From JBCBAP01 sp038532435 (GTDB taxonomy: Bacteria > Pseudomonadota > Alphaproteobacteria > Rhodobacterales > Rhodobacteraceae): a DNA stretch of 64,000 bases. The stretch lies in NCBI GenBank assembly GCA_038532435.1, contig JBCBAP010000002.1, positions 84,248-148,247 of the forward strand, read 5' to 3'. Under the pieces are notes generated by a model, which did no database searches, was not told where the DNA came from, and saw nothing but the letters and a program-made list of their open reading frames with translations. A program made the position numbers and the translations under genes. Positions 35,110-43,748 of the stretch are shown here, in pieces. Within the stretch, counting starts at the first letter, position 1. Every line of letters starts with the position of its first letter.

Positions 35110-36849
35110 ATGCCTGAGACCTGTCATACCGAGGAGGTACTGACACTCGAACAGTTCCAGTCTGTGCTGGAGCGTAGCCCCGATCCGGTGTTCGTGAAGT
35201 CGAACGCGGGCAAGTACATCTTCTGCAATGCGGCCTTTGCCGACGCGGCGGAAGAGACCGACATCGTGGGCAGGTACGACTATGAGGTGTTTCCCCAAAG
35301 CATGGTCGACGATTGGATTGGCGAGGATGCGGAGGTCTTCGCGGGCAAGACCGTCGTGCGGGAGGATCGAACGCGGGACGGGCGGGTTTTCCTCACAAAA
35401 CTCGTGCCCGTGCAGCTTGAATCCGGCCCCGGCCTGCTCGGCACCCGCATCGATGTGACTGAGCACCGGCTCGATCAGCTTGAGACCATCGAGGCGATCA
35501 CGCGGCTCAAGCGGCAGGCGGAAATGCGCGCCTTTGAGCTGGAGGACGCGCGGGACCGGATCGAATATGTCTCCCTCCACGATCCCCACACGGGGATCGC
35601 GAACCGCCGCTACCTCGAACAAGTGTTGGCCGACCACCGGGAGGCGGGGACGGAGCTTGCGGTGCTTCACGTGGATCTGGACCGGTTCAAGCAGGTCAAT
35701 GACACGCTTGGGCACGCCGCTGGCGATCACGTGCTCCGCGCCTTCACCACACGGCTGACCAGCGTGACCCGGCTGGGTGACTTCGTGGCCCGGGTCGGCG
35801 GGGACGAGTTTCTCGTGATCTGCGAGGATGGCCGGGATCTCGAGCCGCTGATCACGCTCGGCGAACGGATTGTGAAGGTGGCCCGGGATCCGATTCCGTA
35901 TCAGGACACCCAGTGCCGGATCGGGGCGAGCATCGGTGTTGCCCGCTCCCGGGACACGGACGGGGACTATGACCGGATGCTCTCCAACGCGGACATCGCG
36001 CTTTACAGCGCGAAGGCGCGCGGCCGGAACCGGGTTGACTGGTTCTCCCCGGAGATGCGGGAGGAGACGTCTAGCGCTGCGCAACTTGGCGAGGATCTGG
36101 AGCGGGCTCTCGAACAGAACCAGTTCGTGCCCCACTACCAGCTCCAGTTCTGCGCGCGCACCCTCCGGCCCATTGGCGTCGAGGCGGGCGCGCGCTGGTT
36201 GCATCCGAGCAGGGGGCTGCTCGGACCGCGGGATTTCCTGTCCGCCGCGTCCCGGATCGGGATCCTAGAATTCATCGAGGAGGGCATTTTCGAGCGTGCA
36301 ACGGCGGAGATCGACGTCTTGCGTGCGGCGGCGGAGGCACCGCTCCGCCTGTCCCTCAACGTCACGGCGAAGCGGCTGATGCATTCGAGCCTGATGGAAA
36401 CGGTCCGCGCGCTTTCGATCGGACCGGGAGAGCTCAGTTTCGAATTACAGGAAGCGGTCCTTTTCGAAAGCGTGGACGCCGCCGGTCAGGTGGTGCTCGA
36501 CGGATTGCGGGAGCTAGGGATTGGCATCGAGGTCGACGATTTCGGAACCGGGGATGCGTCGATCCTGACGCTCATGCGCCTCAGCCCGGACCGGGTGAAA
36601 ATCGACGAGACCTTCATCGCAGGTGTCGCGTCGGACGCGGGCGCGCGGGATCTTGTGACCGCAATGATCGGTGTCGCCCGGTCCCTCGACATCGCGGTCA
36701 CGGCGGAGGGGGTTGAGACCATCGCACAGCAGGACGTGCTGCGCGATCTGGGCTGCGATGTCCTGCAGGGCTTCCTCTATGGCGGCTACATGGATGTGCG
36801 GGAGCTTGCAGCCTTCCTGCGCACCCGCCACGATCGGCGCCGCGCCTGA
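35110..36849 (+). CDS. PAS-GGDEF-EAL cyclic-di-GMP protein
   Basis: This 579-residue cytoplasmic protein has no TM segment. A PAS domain spans about residues 8-125 (VLERSPDPVFVKSNAGKYIFCNAAF). The GGDEF domain has an intact RVGGDEFLV active site, and RLGD five residues before it forms the inhibitory I-site. The EAL domain has the signature written as GVEAGARW, but Asn (LNVTAKRL), Glu (SFELQE), DDFGTG, VKIDETF, AEGVET and LQGFLYG are all kept. Both cyclase and phosphodiesterase activity are possible. The start at MPETCHTEE is preceded by GGGGAAC. Confidence 0.92.
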   Translation: MPETCHTEEVLTLEQFQSVLERSPDPVFVKSNAGKYIFCNAAFADAAEETDIVGRYDYEVFPQSMVDDWIGEDAEVFAGKTVVREDRTRDGRVFLTKLVPVQLESGPGLLGTRIDVTEHRLDQLETIEAITRLKRQAEMRAFELEDARDRIEYVSLHDPHTGIANRRYLEQVLADHREAGTELAVLHVDLDRFKQVNDTLGHAAGDHVLRAFTTRLTSVTRLGDFVARVGGDEFLVICEDGRDLEPLITLGERIVKVARDPIPYQDTQCRIGASIGVARSRDTDGDYDRMLSNADIALYSAKARGRNRVDWFSPEMREETSSAAQLGEDLERALEQNQFVPHYQLQFCARTLRPIGVEAGARWLHPSRGLLGPRDFLSAASRIGILEFIEEGIFERATAEIDVLRAAAEAPLRLSLNVTAKRLMHSSLMETVRALSIGPGELSFELQEAVLFESVDAAGQVVLDGLRELGIGIEVDDFGTGDASILTLMRLSPDRVKIDETFIAGVASDAGARDLVTAMIGVARSLDIAVTAEGVETIAQQDVLRDLGCDVLQGFLYGGYMDVRELAAFLRTRHDRRRA

Positions 36850-36856
36850 CCGCGCG

Positions 36857-37489
36857 TCAGTCCCCGGGGATCAGCCCCAGACCCCGCAGGTAGATCCCGG
36901 TGCCCGATTCCAGCAGCTCCTCGGGCGAAAACGGCGCCCGTGCGCCCGGTGCACCCCGGGCAAAAAGCTCCACCACTCCGTGGGACATCGCCCAGATGTG
37001 ATGGCTCACCATCCGCGCAGGGGGCCGCTTTTCCGGCGGAAGGTGGGAGGCAAGCTCCTCCGCCGCCTGCGTCAGCACCCCCATTGCCCGGTCGGAGGCC
37101 GCCGCGAGCGCGGAATTGCGGGCAAAGTTCACACCGCTTTCGAACATCGCGATGTAGTGGCCCGGCTGCGCGCGGGCGAAGCTCAGATAGGCCCGCCCCA
37201 CCCGCTCAAAGGAGGACAGTGCCGAAGGCTGCCCGTCGCCATACGCGGTCTCCATCAGATCCGCAAAGATTTCAAAGCCTTGCCGGGCGACCTCCTCGAT
37301 CAGCTCCTCCCGGCCCTTGAAATGGCGGTAAGGGGCGGCGGGGCTCACGCCCGCGAACCGGGCCGCCTCCGCAAGGGTGAAGCCCGTGGGCCCCTTTTCC
37401 TCGATCAGCGACAGCGTCGCCTCGACCAAGGCCTGGCGAAGGTTGCCATGGTGATATCCCCGCCGACCGGGTTTTTCCTGCTTGGTCAT
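36857..37489 (-). CDS. TetR-family regulator
   Basis: This 210-residue regulator carries the HTH TLAEAARFAGVSPAAPYRHFKGREELIEEVARQGFE. The C-terminal WHG-type ligand domain (AYLSFARAQPGHYIAMFESG...HHIWAMSHGVVELFARGAP) is typical of a TetR subgroup. The target is unknown. It is convergent with the GGDEF-EAL gene (seven bases apart). ppk2 lies upstream on the same strand, with its stop 17 bp from the ATG, so the pair may be co-transcribed. Confidence 0.88.
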   Translation of the reverse strand: MTKQEKPGRRGYHHGNLRQALVEATLSLIEEKGPTGFTLAEAARFAGVSPAAPYRHFKGREELIEEVARQGFEIFADLMETAYGDGQPSALSSFERVGRAYLSFARAQPGHYIAMFESGVNFARNSALAAASDRAMGVLTQAAEELASHLPPEKRPPARMVSHHIWAMSHGVVELFARGAPGARAPFSPEELLESGTGIYLRGLGLIPGD

Positions 37490-37506
37490 GGGCAAGATAT
37501 AGGCAT

Positions 37507-38385
37507 TCAGCCGCCGATCCCCATGATCTCCGGCCCGCCGACGATCTCCGGGTCGTGGGGCCAGAGTGCGTCATCGTCCCGCCCCTCGTAGGGCAGCGCC
37601 CGCAAGATATGGCTGAGTGCTGCGAGCCGCGCGCGCCGTTTGTCGTCAGAGCGGACGACTGTCCAGGGACAGAAGGGCAGGTGCGTGCGCTCAAATGTTT
37701 CCGCGATGGCGTCGGTGTAGGCATCCCACTTCTTCAGCCCTGCGGCGTCGATGCCCGAAAGCTTCCACTGCTTGAGCGGATCGGATTCCCGGGCGAGAAA
37801 GCGGCGCAGCTGCTCAGCCCGGCCCACGTTGAGCCACAGCTTGATCACGTGCATCTCCGCCTGGGCGATCATCTCTTCGAACCGCGGCACCTGGGTGAAG
37901 AACCTCTCCCGCTGTTCATCGGTGCAGAAGCCGAACACATGCTCGACGACGCCGCGGTTGTACCAGGACCGGTCGAAGCAGACGATCTGCCCTGCCGCGG
38001 GCAGGTGGGCGACGTAACGCTGGAAGTACCACTGGCTCGCCTCGACGTCCGACGGTTTGGGGAGTGCGACGACTTTGCAGACCCGCGGATTGAGGTTCTC
38101 GCGGAACCGTTTGATCGTCCCGCCCTTGCCTGCTGCGTCGCGCCCTTCGAAAACGATCGCGACTTTCGCGTCGGTTGCCTTCGCCCAGGCCTGCATCTTC
38201 ACCAGTTCGACCTGGATCGCCTCATAGGCCTCTTCGTACACGTCCTTGTCGAGCCGCTCATCGTAAGGATAGCCCGCGTCGATGATGTCGTTCTTGCCGC
38301 CATCCTCGATCGCCTTGCGCACCGATTTCGGCGCGTCATCCTCGAAATACGCGCTGATTGCCCCGTCCAGCGGCTTCTGTCCCAT
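37507..38385 (-). CDS. ppk2: Polyphosphate kinase 2
   Basis: PPK2 phosphorylates nucleoside diphosphates (or monophosphates, depending on class) with polyphosphate. The 292-residue product has Walker A in FEGRDAAGKGGTIKRFRENLNPR (about residues 78-100), the lid region WYNRGVVEHVFGFCTDEQ, and Walker B in IVCFDRSWYNR. Its length and single domain fit the class I PPK2 that acts on ADP/GDP. The ATG at 38385 was chosen because GGGAGGCGAGC precedes it. Confidence 0.94.
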   Translation of the reverse strand: MGQKPLDGAISAYFEDDAPKSVRKAIEDGGKNDIIDAGYPYDERLDKDVYEEAYEAIQVELVKMQAWAKATDAKVAIVFEGRDAAGKGGTIKRFRENLNPRVCKVVALPKPSDVEASQWYFQRYVAHLPAAGQIVCFDRSWYNRGVVEHVFGFCTDEQRERFFTQVPRFEEMIAQAEMHVIKLWLNVGRAEQLRRFLARESDPLKQWKLSGIDAAGLKKWDAYTDAIAETFERTHLPFCPWTVVRSDDKRRARLAALSHILRALPYEGRDDDALWPHDPEIVGGPEIMGIGG

Positions 38386-38440
38386 GCTCGCCTCCCGTGT
38401 TTTGGATACCCTGACCGAGCGATCCGGCGGGCGCAAGCGC

Positions 38441-39304
38441 TCAGCCCAGCCCGTCCCTGATCCGGTCGAGGGCGGCGAAGAACGGATCGATGTGGCTGTG
38501 ATGGGGCATGTGGCCCGCGTTTTCCAGGAGCGTGAGACGTCCGTTCGGCACCGCCTTGATCAGGTGCGCGGTGTGAATGTCGAAGGGCACGATGGTGTCG
38601 GAGGTGCCGTGTATCATCTCCACGGGCATGGTGAGCCCCGGGTAGTGCGGCGTCATCTCGACCACCCGCGGCTTCAACCTCGCAACGTCCGCCGCGTTCC
38701 ACCTCACGGAGGTGTAGCGCAGGGCGAGTGCGGCGCCGATATGGTCCGGATACCCGTCAGGCGCTGTTATCGGGTCGAACACCCGGTTGAGCGTGTCCCG
38801 GACCAGCGTGTCCGAGGCAAAAAGAGGGTAGAGTAGCGCGACCGGCGGCCCCAGCAGCCAGTGATCCGTGAGCACGTAGATCTGCGCCACCGTGCCCTCC
38901 CACCTGTGGCTCGGTGCCGCAAGGAGGCAGAGCGCGCTCACCTGTTCCGGCACTTCGATGGCCCAGGCGAGCGCAACGGTGCCGCCGAAGGAGTGTCCCG
39001 TGACCACGGCGCGCTCCGCGCCGAGCGCCCGCGCAGCCTTTGCCAAGTGGCGGGCTTGGACGCGTGGATCGTCTGCGCCAGCGACCCGGTCCGAATAGCC
39101 GTGACCGGGGCGGTCCATCGCGATGACGTCAAAGCGCTCCGCCAGACGGTCCACATGCTGGAACGTCCAGTCCCGCACGTTCCCGCTCGCCCCGTGGATC
39201 AGGATCAGCGTCGGCCCCTCGCCCTTACGGACATAGTGCACCTTAGCCCCGTCCACGGTGGCGAACGCCCCGACAGGCGGCGGAAGGTCTAGGCGCCAGC
39301 CCAT
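38441..39304 (-). CDS. Alpha/beta hydrolase
   Basis: This 287-residue alpha/beta-hydrolase-fold enzyme has the oxyanion loop LIHGASGNVRDW, the nucleophile elbow VTGHSFGGTVAL (Ser about residue 114), Asp in MIHGTSDTIVPF and His in ENAGHMPHHSH. The substrate is unknown. The start overlaps the metA stop (TGATG), so it is translated with metA. The pairing with a homoserine acyltransferase could be chance or could mean a role in handling acyl esters. Confidence 0.88.
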   Translation of the reverse strand: MGWRLDLPPPVGAFATVDGAKVHYVRKGEGPTLILIHGASGNVRDWTFQHVDRLAERFDVIAMDRPGHGYSDRVAGADDPRVQARHLAKAARALGAERAVVTGHSFGGTVALAWAIEVPEQVSALCLLAAPSHRWEGTVAQIYVLTDHWLLGPPVALLYPLFASDTLVRDTLNRVFDPITAPDGYPDHIGAALALRYTSVRWNAADVARLKPRVVEMTPHYPGLTMPVEMIHGTSDTIVPFDIHTAHLIKAVPNGRLTLLENAGHMPHHSHIDPFFAALDRIRDGLG

Positions 39305-40209
39305 CACGCGACCCAGTCGAACTCCGTCGTCTGGTAGATCTGGTTGATCCAGTTGCCGTAGAGCAGGTGCGCGTGGGACCGCCAGCGGTTCTCCGGCTCC
39401 ATGTCCGGGTCGTCCCCGGGATAGTAGTTCATCGGCACATTGATCGGTTTGCCCGCCTTCACGTCCCGGTCATACTCTTGCTTCAGCGTGCCGCTGTCAT
39501 ATTCGAGATGGTTGAACATGTAGAGTGCCCGGCGCCCCGGATCCTCGATCAGGCAGGGACCCGCATCCTCCGACGAGATCAGAAGCTGCAGGTCCGCGCC
39601 GTTCACGTCGTCCCGCCGCACCTCGGTCCAGCGGCTCACGGGTACCACGAGATTGTCTGAGAAGCCGCGCAGATAGGGTGACGTCACATCGTGGACCCGG
39701 TGCCGATAGCAGCCGAAGGCCTTTGCCGCGAGCGTGTGCTTGGGAACACCGTGAAAATGGTTGAGCATCGCCTGCGCACCCCAGCAGACGGCGAGGGTCG
39801 AATGCACATGGGTCTGCGTCCAGTCAAAGATCTCCCGCAGTTCGTCCCAGTAGCTCACCTCCTCAAACGGGAGCAGTTCGATCGGCGCGCCGGTGATGAT
39901 CAGGCCGTCAAACCTCTGATTCTTCACCTCCTGAAACGGCTGGTAGAACGCCTCCATATGCGCTGGAGCGGTGTGCTTTGACTGATGCTCGGTCATCCGG
40001 ATCAGGGAAAAGTCGATCTGAAGCGGCGTCGCGCCGATCAGCCGGGCGAATTGCGTTTCCGTCTGGATCTTCATCGGCATCAGGTTCAGCAGCGCGATCT
40101 TGAGCGGCCGGATGTCCTGCCGTTTTGCCCGTCCCTCCGACATCACCATCACACCCTCGTCCGACAGCACGTCGAATGCGGGCAGGGTGCGGGGGATGGT
40201 GATGGGCAT
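39304..40209 (-). CDS. metA: Homoserine O-acyltransferase, predicted acetyl-CoA type
   Basis: MetA-type enzymes acylate homoserine in the first committed step of methionine synthesis. The 301-residue product shows the catalytic Cys in LAVCWGAQAML (about 142) and the His and Glu in NHLEYDSGTLKQEYDRD. The specificity loop reads LIITGAPIELLPFEEVSYW, with Glu at residue 111. E. coli, which uses succinyl-CoA, has Gly there, and Glu111 is known to favour acetyl-CoA. No SAM-II riboswitch is visible in the 65-bp leader. The hydrolase gene follows with overlapping stop/start. Confidence 0.93.
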   Translation of the reverse strand: MPITIPRTLPAFDVLSDEGVMVMSEGRAKRQDIRPLKIALLNLMPMKIQTETQFARLIGATPLQIDFSLIRMTEHQSKHTAPAHMEAFYQPFQEVKNQRFDGLIITGAPIELLPFEEVSYWDELREIFDWTQTHVHSTLAVCWGAQAMLNHFHGVPKHTLAAKAFGCYRHRVHDVTSPYLRGFSDNLVVPVSRWTEVRRDDVNGADLQLLISSEDAGPCLIEDPGRRALYMFNHLEYDSGTLKQEYDRDVKAGKPINVPMNYYPGDDPDMEPENRWRSHAHLLYGNWINQIYQTTEFDWVA

Positions 40210-40274
40210 TGGTGCCGGTCCTTTGCTGTGATTTCGGGAGGTCGTAGATAATCCGCGCTCTTGCGGAGGGCAAG

Positions 40275-41135
40275 TTACGCGCGCGTGATCGCCGATCCGA
40301 TCACGTCGAGGATGTCCTGCGCGCTTCGCACATGTGTCACATCCTCCATGTCGAGGGTGATGCCCCAGCGTGCCATCGCCGCGTATCTTGCCTGCCGGGT
40401 CTCGAGCAGACGGCGATAGCTCCAGCGGACGAAGCGGTCTGGATCGACCTCATCCTCCGCCTCTCCGGTCTCCGCACGATAGTCGGCCCAGTTCGCACGC
40501 AGCTCCTCCGGCGGGTAGTACATGGGCTTGGGCTCCCGGTCGAACCGGTCGATCAGCTCCTCCGTATGGGCCTCCGACCCCTTGAGCCAGATCAGCAGCA
40601 TTCGGTCGGTGAGGGTGGTGAGGATCGGATCATCGGGATCGTCCGCATCCACGACCTCGCAGATCGACCCGCCCGTGTCGCACACGAAATGGTCGTAGCC
40701 ATAGATGTCCTGCGCCCGGTCAACGAAGGGTGCTGTGTCCAGAAGGGCCGCCTGTTCCGCCGCCCGGTGCTGCGCCTGCCGCCGCTCATACTCAGCGAAC
40801 GGGATCCCGCCCTTGGCCGGGTTTCCGGGTTTGCCCAGATAGGTGGAGAGGGGATCGAGGTTCCGGAACGTGATGTTCGAGCCGATATAGATCGAGTCCG
40901 ACCGCAAAAGGTCCCGCAGGAACGGCACCTTCATCGCCTCGCGCTTGAAGTTGTCGACGATGTGCTCACCCATGTAGCGGGTGCCGATGCGGTAGTCGAC
41001 GGAATAGTGGAACCAATCCCCTTCCTGCCGCAGCATGTCCGAGATCACCGTCTTGCCGAGGCCCGACATGCCGAAGAGCGCTATGCGCCTGTGCGCGGCA
41101 TCGTCCCATGCCGTCTTGTCCGGATAGATCATCAT
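40275..41135 (-). CDS. P-loop ATPase conserved next to metA
   Basis: This 286-residue cytoplasmic protein has a Walker A motif, RRIALFGMSGLGKTVISDML, at about residues 17-36. Long conserved stretches follow: HYSVDYRIGTRYMGEHIVDNFKREAM, SDSIYIGSNITF, YGYDHFVCDTGGSICEVVD and IDRFDREPKPMYY. It looks like a kinase or NTPase of a Rhodobacterales-conserved family without known function. The ATG at 41135 (MMIYPDK) was chosen because GCGAGGCAC precedes it; a longer start at 41153 is possible. The stop is 65 bp from metA on the same strand. Confidence 0.8.
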   Translation of the reverse strand: MMIYPDKTAWDDAAHRRIALFGMSGLGKTVISDMLRQEGDWFHYSVDYRIGTRYMGEHIVDNFKREAMKVPFLRDLLRSDSIYIGSNITFRNLDPLSTYLGKPGNPAKGGIPFAEYERRQAQHRAAEQAALLDTAPFVDRAQDIYGYDHFVCDTGGSICEVVDADDPDDPILTTLTDRMLLIWLKGSEAHTEELIDRFDREPKPMYYPPEELRANWADYRAETGEAEDEVDPDRFVRWSYRRLLETRQARYAAMARWGITLDMEDVTHVRSAQDILDVIGSAITRA

Positions 41136-41325
41136 GTGCCTCGCGCCGTCCATCGCCACGGGATAGCGGAGTGCCGCGGGCTTGGGAAGGGGGGCAACCT
41201 TCCCGCTTCCCGGAGCCCCGGTCCCCGTGGGTGAACCGGCGGATCGGGTGCTCGGATTACCGCAAGTTCGGATCAGAGGATTGATTGAAACCTGTCTGGG
41301 GGCAGTTCTGCTGAACGGATCCGCA

Positions 41326-42258
41326 TCAGGACCTTTGCCGCGAGGTCGCCTGCGCGCCCCGCACCATGCGCAGGGCCCGGCCATCCAGAACCACCAGCCC
41401 AAGCGCGATGAGCGCGAACCCGATCAGGTCCTGACCCTCCAGCGTCTCCCCCAAAAACAGCGCGCCGAGAGCGATGGCAACCGGCGGGATCAAGAGCGTG
41501 ACGAGCATCAGGTTGCCCGCCCCGGCCATCGCCAGGATCCGGTAGTAGAGCAGATAGGCCCCCGCAGTCGCTGCGCCCGCGTAGTAGCCGATGGAAAGCC
41601 AGGTCTCCCGCTGCAACGCCAGCGTCAGCGGACCGTCCACGATCCAGGCGGTGGGCAGAGTGATGATCGCAGAGCAGGTGAGCATCCCGGCGGCGGCCAC
41701 CTCCGGCGGCAGTTCTGCGAGCCTGATGCGCCCCCACACGCTCGCAAACGCATAGGAGATCGTGCCCGCAATCACGGCGATCTGACCGAGCGAGCGCAGA
41801 TCGAACGCGGCGACCGCCCCGTACCCGATCACGGTCGCGACCCCGGCAAACCCGAGCGCCGTTCCTGCGGCCTTGCGCATGGTCAATCGCTCGTCGCGCA
41901 GGAACATGGCCGCGACCAGCACCCCGAAGAGCGCCGTTGCGGCGTTCAGGATCGACGTCAGCCCGGTTTCGATATGGAGTTGCCCCCAGGCCATCAGGCT
42001 GAAGGGCAGGACATTGTTGAAGATCCCCATACCCAGAAACGACATCCAGACCGCTGCGTTCCGCGGCACACGGTGCCCGCGCCACAACACGACGATCCAG
42101 AGCAGCACCGCCGCCCATCCCACACGGTGGGCGACCGAGGTCAGTGCCCCGACCTCGCGAAGCGCGATGGCGATGGAGAAGAACGACGCCCCCCAGATCA
42201 GGCCGAGCAGCAGAAGCTCGGCCCAGGCACGGTTCGACATGTTGCGTTGCTCGACCAT
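41326..42258 (-). CDS. EamA-family (DMT) transporter
   Basis: This 310-residue drug/metabolite transporter has ten predicted TM helices in two EamA repeats (AELLLLGLIWGASFFSIAIA ... FNNVLPFSLMAWGQLHIETGLTSILNAATALFGVLVAA; then SYAFASVWGRIRLAELPPEV onwards). It probably exports small metabolites; the substrate is unknown. It lies 190 bp upstream of the P-loop ATPase gene. The ATG at 42258 is used; an ATG six codons later is an alternative. Confidence 0.9.
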   Translation of the reverse strand: MVEQRNMSNRAWAELLLLGLIWGASFFSIAIALREVGALTSVAHRVGWAAVLLWIVVLWRGHRVPRNAAVWMSFLGMGIFNNVLPFSLMAWGQLHIETGLTSILNAATALFGVLVAAMFLRDERLTMRKAAGTALGFAGVATVIGYGAVAAFDLRSLGQIAVIAGTISYAFASVWGRIRLAELPPEVAAAGMLTCSAIITLPTAWIVDGPLTLALQRETWLSIGYYAGAATAGAYLLYYRILAMAGAGNLMLVTLLIPPVAIALGALFLGETLEGQDLIGFALIALGLVVLDGRALRMVRGAQATSRQRS

Positions 42259-42312
42259 GCACCGGACCTACGCGTGTCGCGGTGCTTGCACCACCCGAAT
42301 CCTGCTCAAACG

Positions 42313-42340
42313 AAAAAGCCCCGCACGATGGCGGGGCTTT
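42313..42340 (-). terminator. Rho-independent terminator after the FadL-type porin gene
   Basis: On the transcribed strand, AAAGCCCCGC-CATCGT-GCGGGGCTTTTT forms a 10-bp stem with a T-tract. It lies 20 bases past the porin stop codon and ends that transcript before the EamA gene. Confidence 0.9.
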
Positions 42341-42359
42341 CGAGGGATATCGTGTCGGT

Positions 42360-43547
42360 TCAGAGTTTGAGGCCGATAGACGCGCCGAGCGTGAACGCGG
42401 AGTTGTCCTTGAAGTCGAATGCGGTCGGTGCCGCGAAGGACTCGTCACCAAGGTCAGTGTACTGCCCGCCCACGGTCAGGTCGTAGAACTCCGTGCTGTA
42501 GCGCGCTGCGAGCGCGTAGCCGATGCGGCCATCCGTCGGCGACAGCAGGGACGGATCGTCGGTTCCGGTTTCCGGCTGCCAGCTCAGCGTGCCGATCAGC
42601 GCCAGCTTCTCGGTGATCCGGCGTGCCACGCCGACGGAGGCGTCGATGCCCGGATCGCCGTAGGACACGAGGGATCCACCGGTCGCCGTCTCATAGGTCG
42701 GCGGGGTGATGTCGAAGTTCTCGTAGTCGGCCCAGCGGAAGTTGGCGAAGACCAGCGTTTTTTCGTTCACGCCCGACTGGACGGAAATGTTGACCGCCTG
42801 CGGGAAGCTGAGCGTGTCGTCCGTGGACTGGGAAGAGGTTCCCGCCGCGGTGGTGATCGTCTCGTCGTAGGTCACGTCCGCATCGATAGCGCTGTGATAG
42901 GTCGCCGCGATGCGCAGTGCGATTTCGGGGATCTCGTACGCGCCGCCGACGACCACGCCGAAGCCCGGATCGGTTTCACCGGACACTTCGTAGGCCAGCA
43001 GCGTGTTCGCGGACTTCGCGGACGCGCGCAGAACGGTCACACCACCATGGACGGAGAAGCCGCCGCCGATCTTGTAGCGCAGGAGGCCGGTGAGCGCCTC
43101 GGAATTGAACGTGCCGAAGGTGCCGTTGAGCGGGCTGGAGGAAGACCCGGCGCCCAGGCTCGACAGATCGAGCGAGCCACCCTCGAAGTTCGCGTTCGCG
43201 CCGTAGGGCTGGTCGATGATGACCGCGTAGGACAGCTTCTCGTTGATGTCCGCCTTGTACCCGCCGCGGATGTTCCAGTAGCTGTCCTGCGCGGAGCCCG
43301 TGGTCGTCGGGTAGGCGCCAGCGGGCGGAAATGGCCCGGGCAGTGACAATTCACCTTCGCCATCGACGGACGGGCTGGTGAAGGAGGCTGCCAGCTCAAG
43401 GTAGCGGCCATCCTGGAAGATGATCGATGTGTTCTGACCGGAACGGTCAAGACCGCCCGCGAATGCTGCGGTTGCAGACGCGATGAGTGCGGAGGCGGCT
43501 GCGCCACCTTTCAGGGCGCAAAAAACGCCAGTGTTTCTGGATGTCAT
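42360..43547 (-). CDS. FadL/OmpP1/TodX-family outer membrane protein
   Basis: This 395-residue outer-membrane beta-barrel for hydrophobic substrates such as fatty acids has a signal peptide (VFCALKGGAAASALIASATAAFA). Then follow GGLDRSGQNTSIIFQDGRYLELAASF, the FadL-type N-terminal hatch region, and alternating strands with a C-terminal Leu (GASIGLKL). The start is set by AGGGGGGACAAT before ATG. A terminator follows, and a GGGTCA/TGACCC palindrome lies in the promoter, so it is a single-gene unit. Confidence 0.9.
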   Translation of the reverse strand: MTSRNTGVFCALKGGAAASALIASATAAFAGGLDRSGQNTSIIFQDGRYLELAASFTSPSVDGEGELSLPGPFPPAGAYPTTTGSAQDSYWNIRGGYKADINEKLSYAVIIDQPYGANANFEGGSLDLSSLGAGSSSSPLNGTFGTFNSEALTGLLRYKIGGGFSVHGGVTVLRASAKSANTLLAYEVSGETDPGFGVVVGGAYEIPEIALRIAATYHSAIDADVTYDETITTAAGTSSQSTDDTLSFPQAVNISVQSGVNEKTLVFANFRWADYENFDITPPTYETATGGSLVSYGDPGIDASVGVARRITEKLALIGTLSWQPETGTDDPSLLSPTDGRIGYALAARYSTEFYDLTVGGQYTDLGDESFAAPTAFDFKDNSAFTLGASIGLKL

Positions 43548-43628
43548 ATTGTCCCCCCTAGAGGATGTCCCGTGAGCCGCTTTCGCGGTTTTGTTTCGTG
43601 GCGGCACTCTAGGAAGTCACATTCGTGC

Positions 43629-43645
43629 GGGTCAACGCATGACCC
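43629..43645. promoter_or_regulatory. Inverted repeat GGGTCA-ACGCA-TGACCC upstream of porin gene
   Basis: Perfect 6-bp arms with a 5-base spacer lie about 82 bp upstream of the FadL-type gene start. It is a candidate operator for a fatty-acid-responsive or similar regulator. The regulator is not identified. Confidence 0.45.
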
Positions 43646-43748
43646 AACGTCACCATTTTGTCGCACTTGAATTACGTTACGGAAAAACCAAACACGGCGG
43701 GACTTTAGCCTAAAGCACCGCCGTATAAGGAAAAATTGTAAGCAGTGA

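Noticed and set aside
40210..40274. SAM-II riboswitch in the metA leader
   Set aside because: The leader is only 65 bp and lacks the conserved SAM-II segments such as GCTAAA and the pseudoknot arms.
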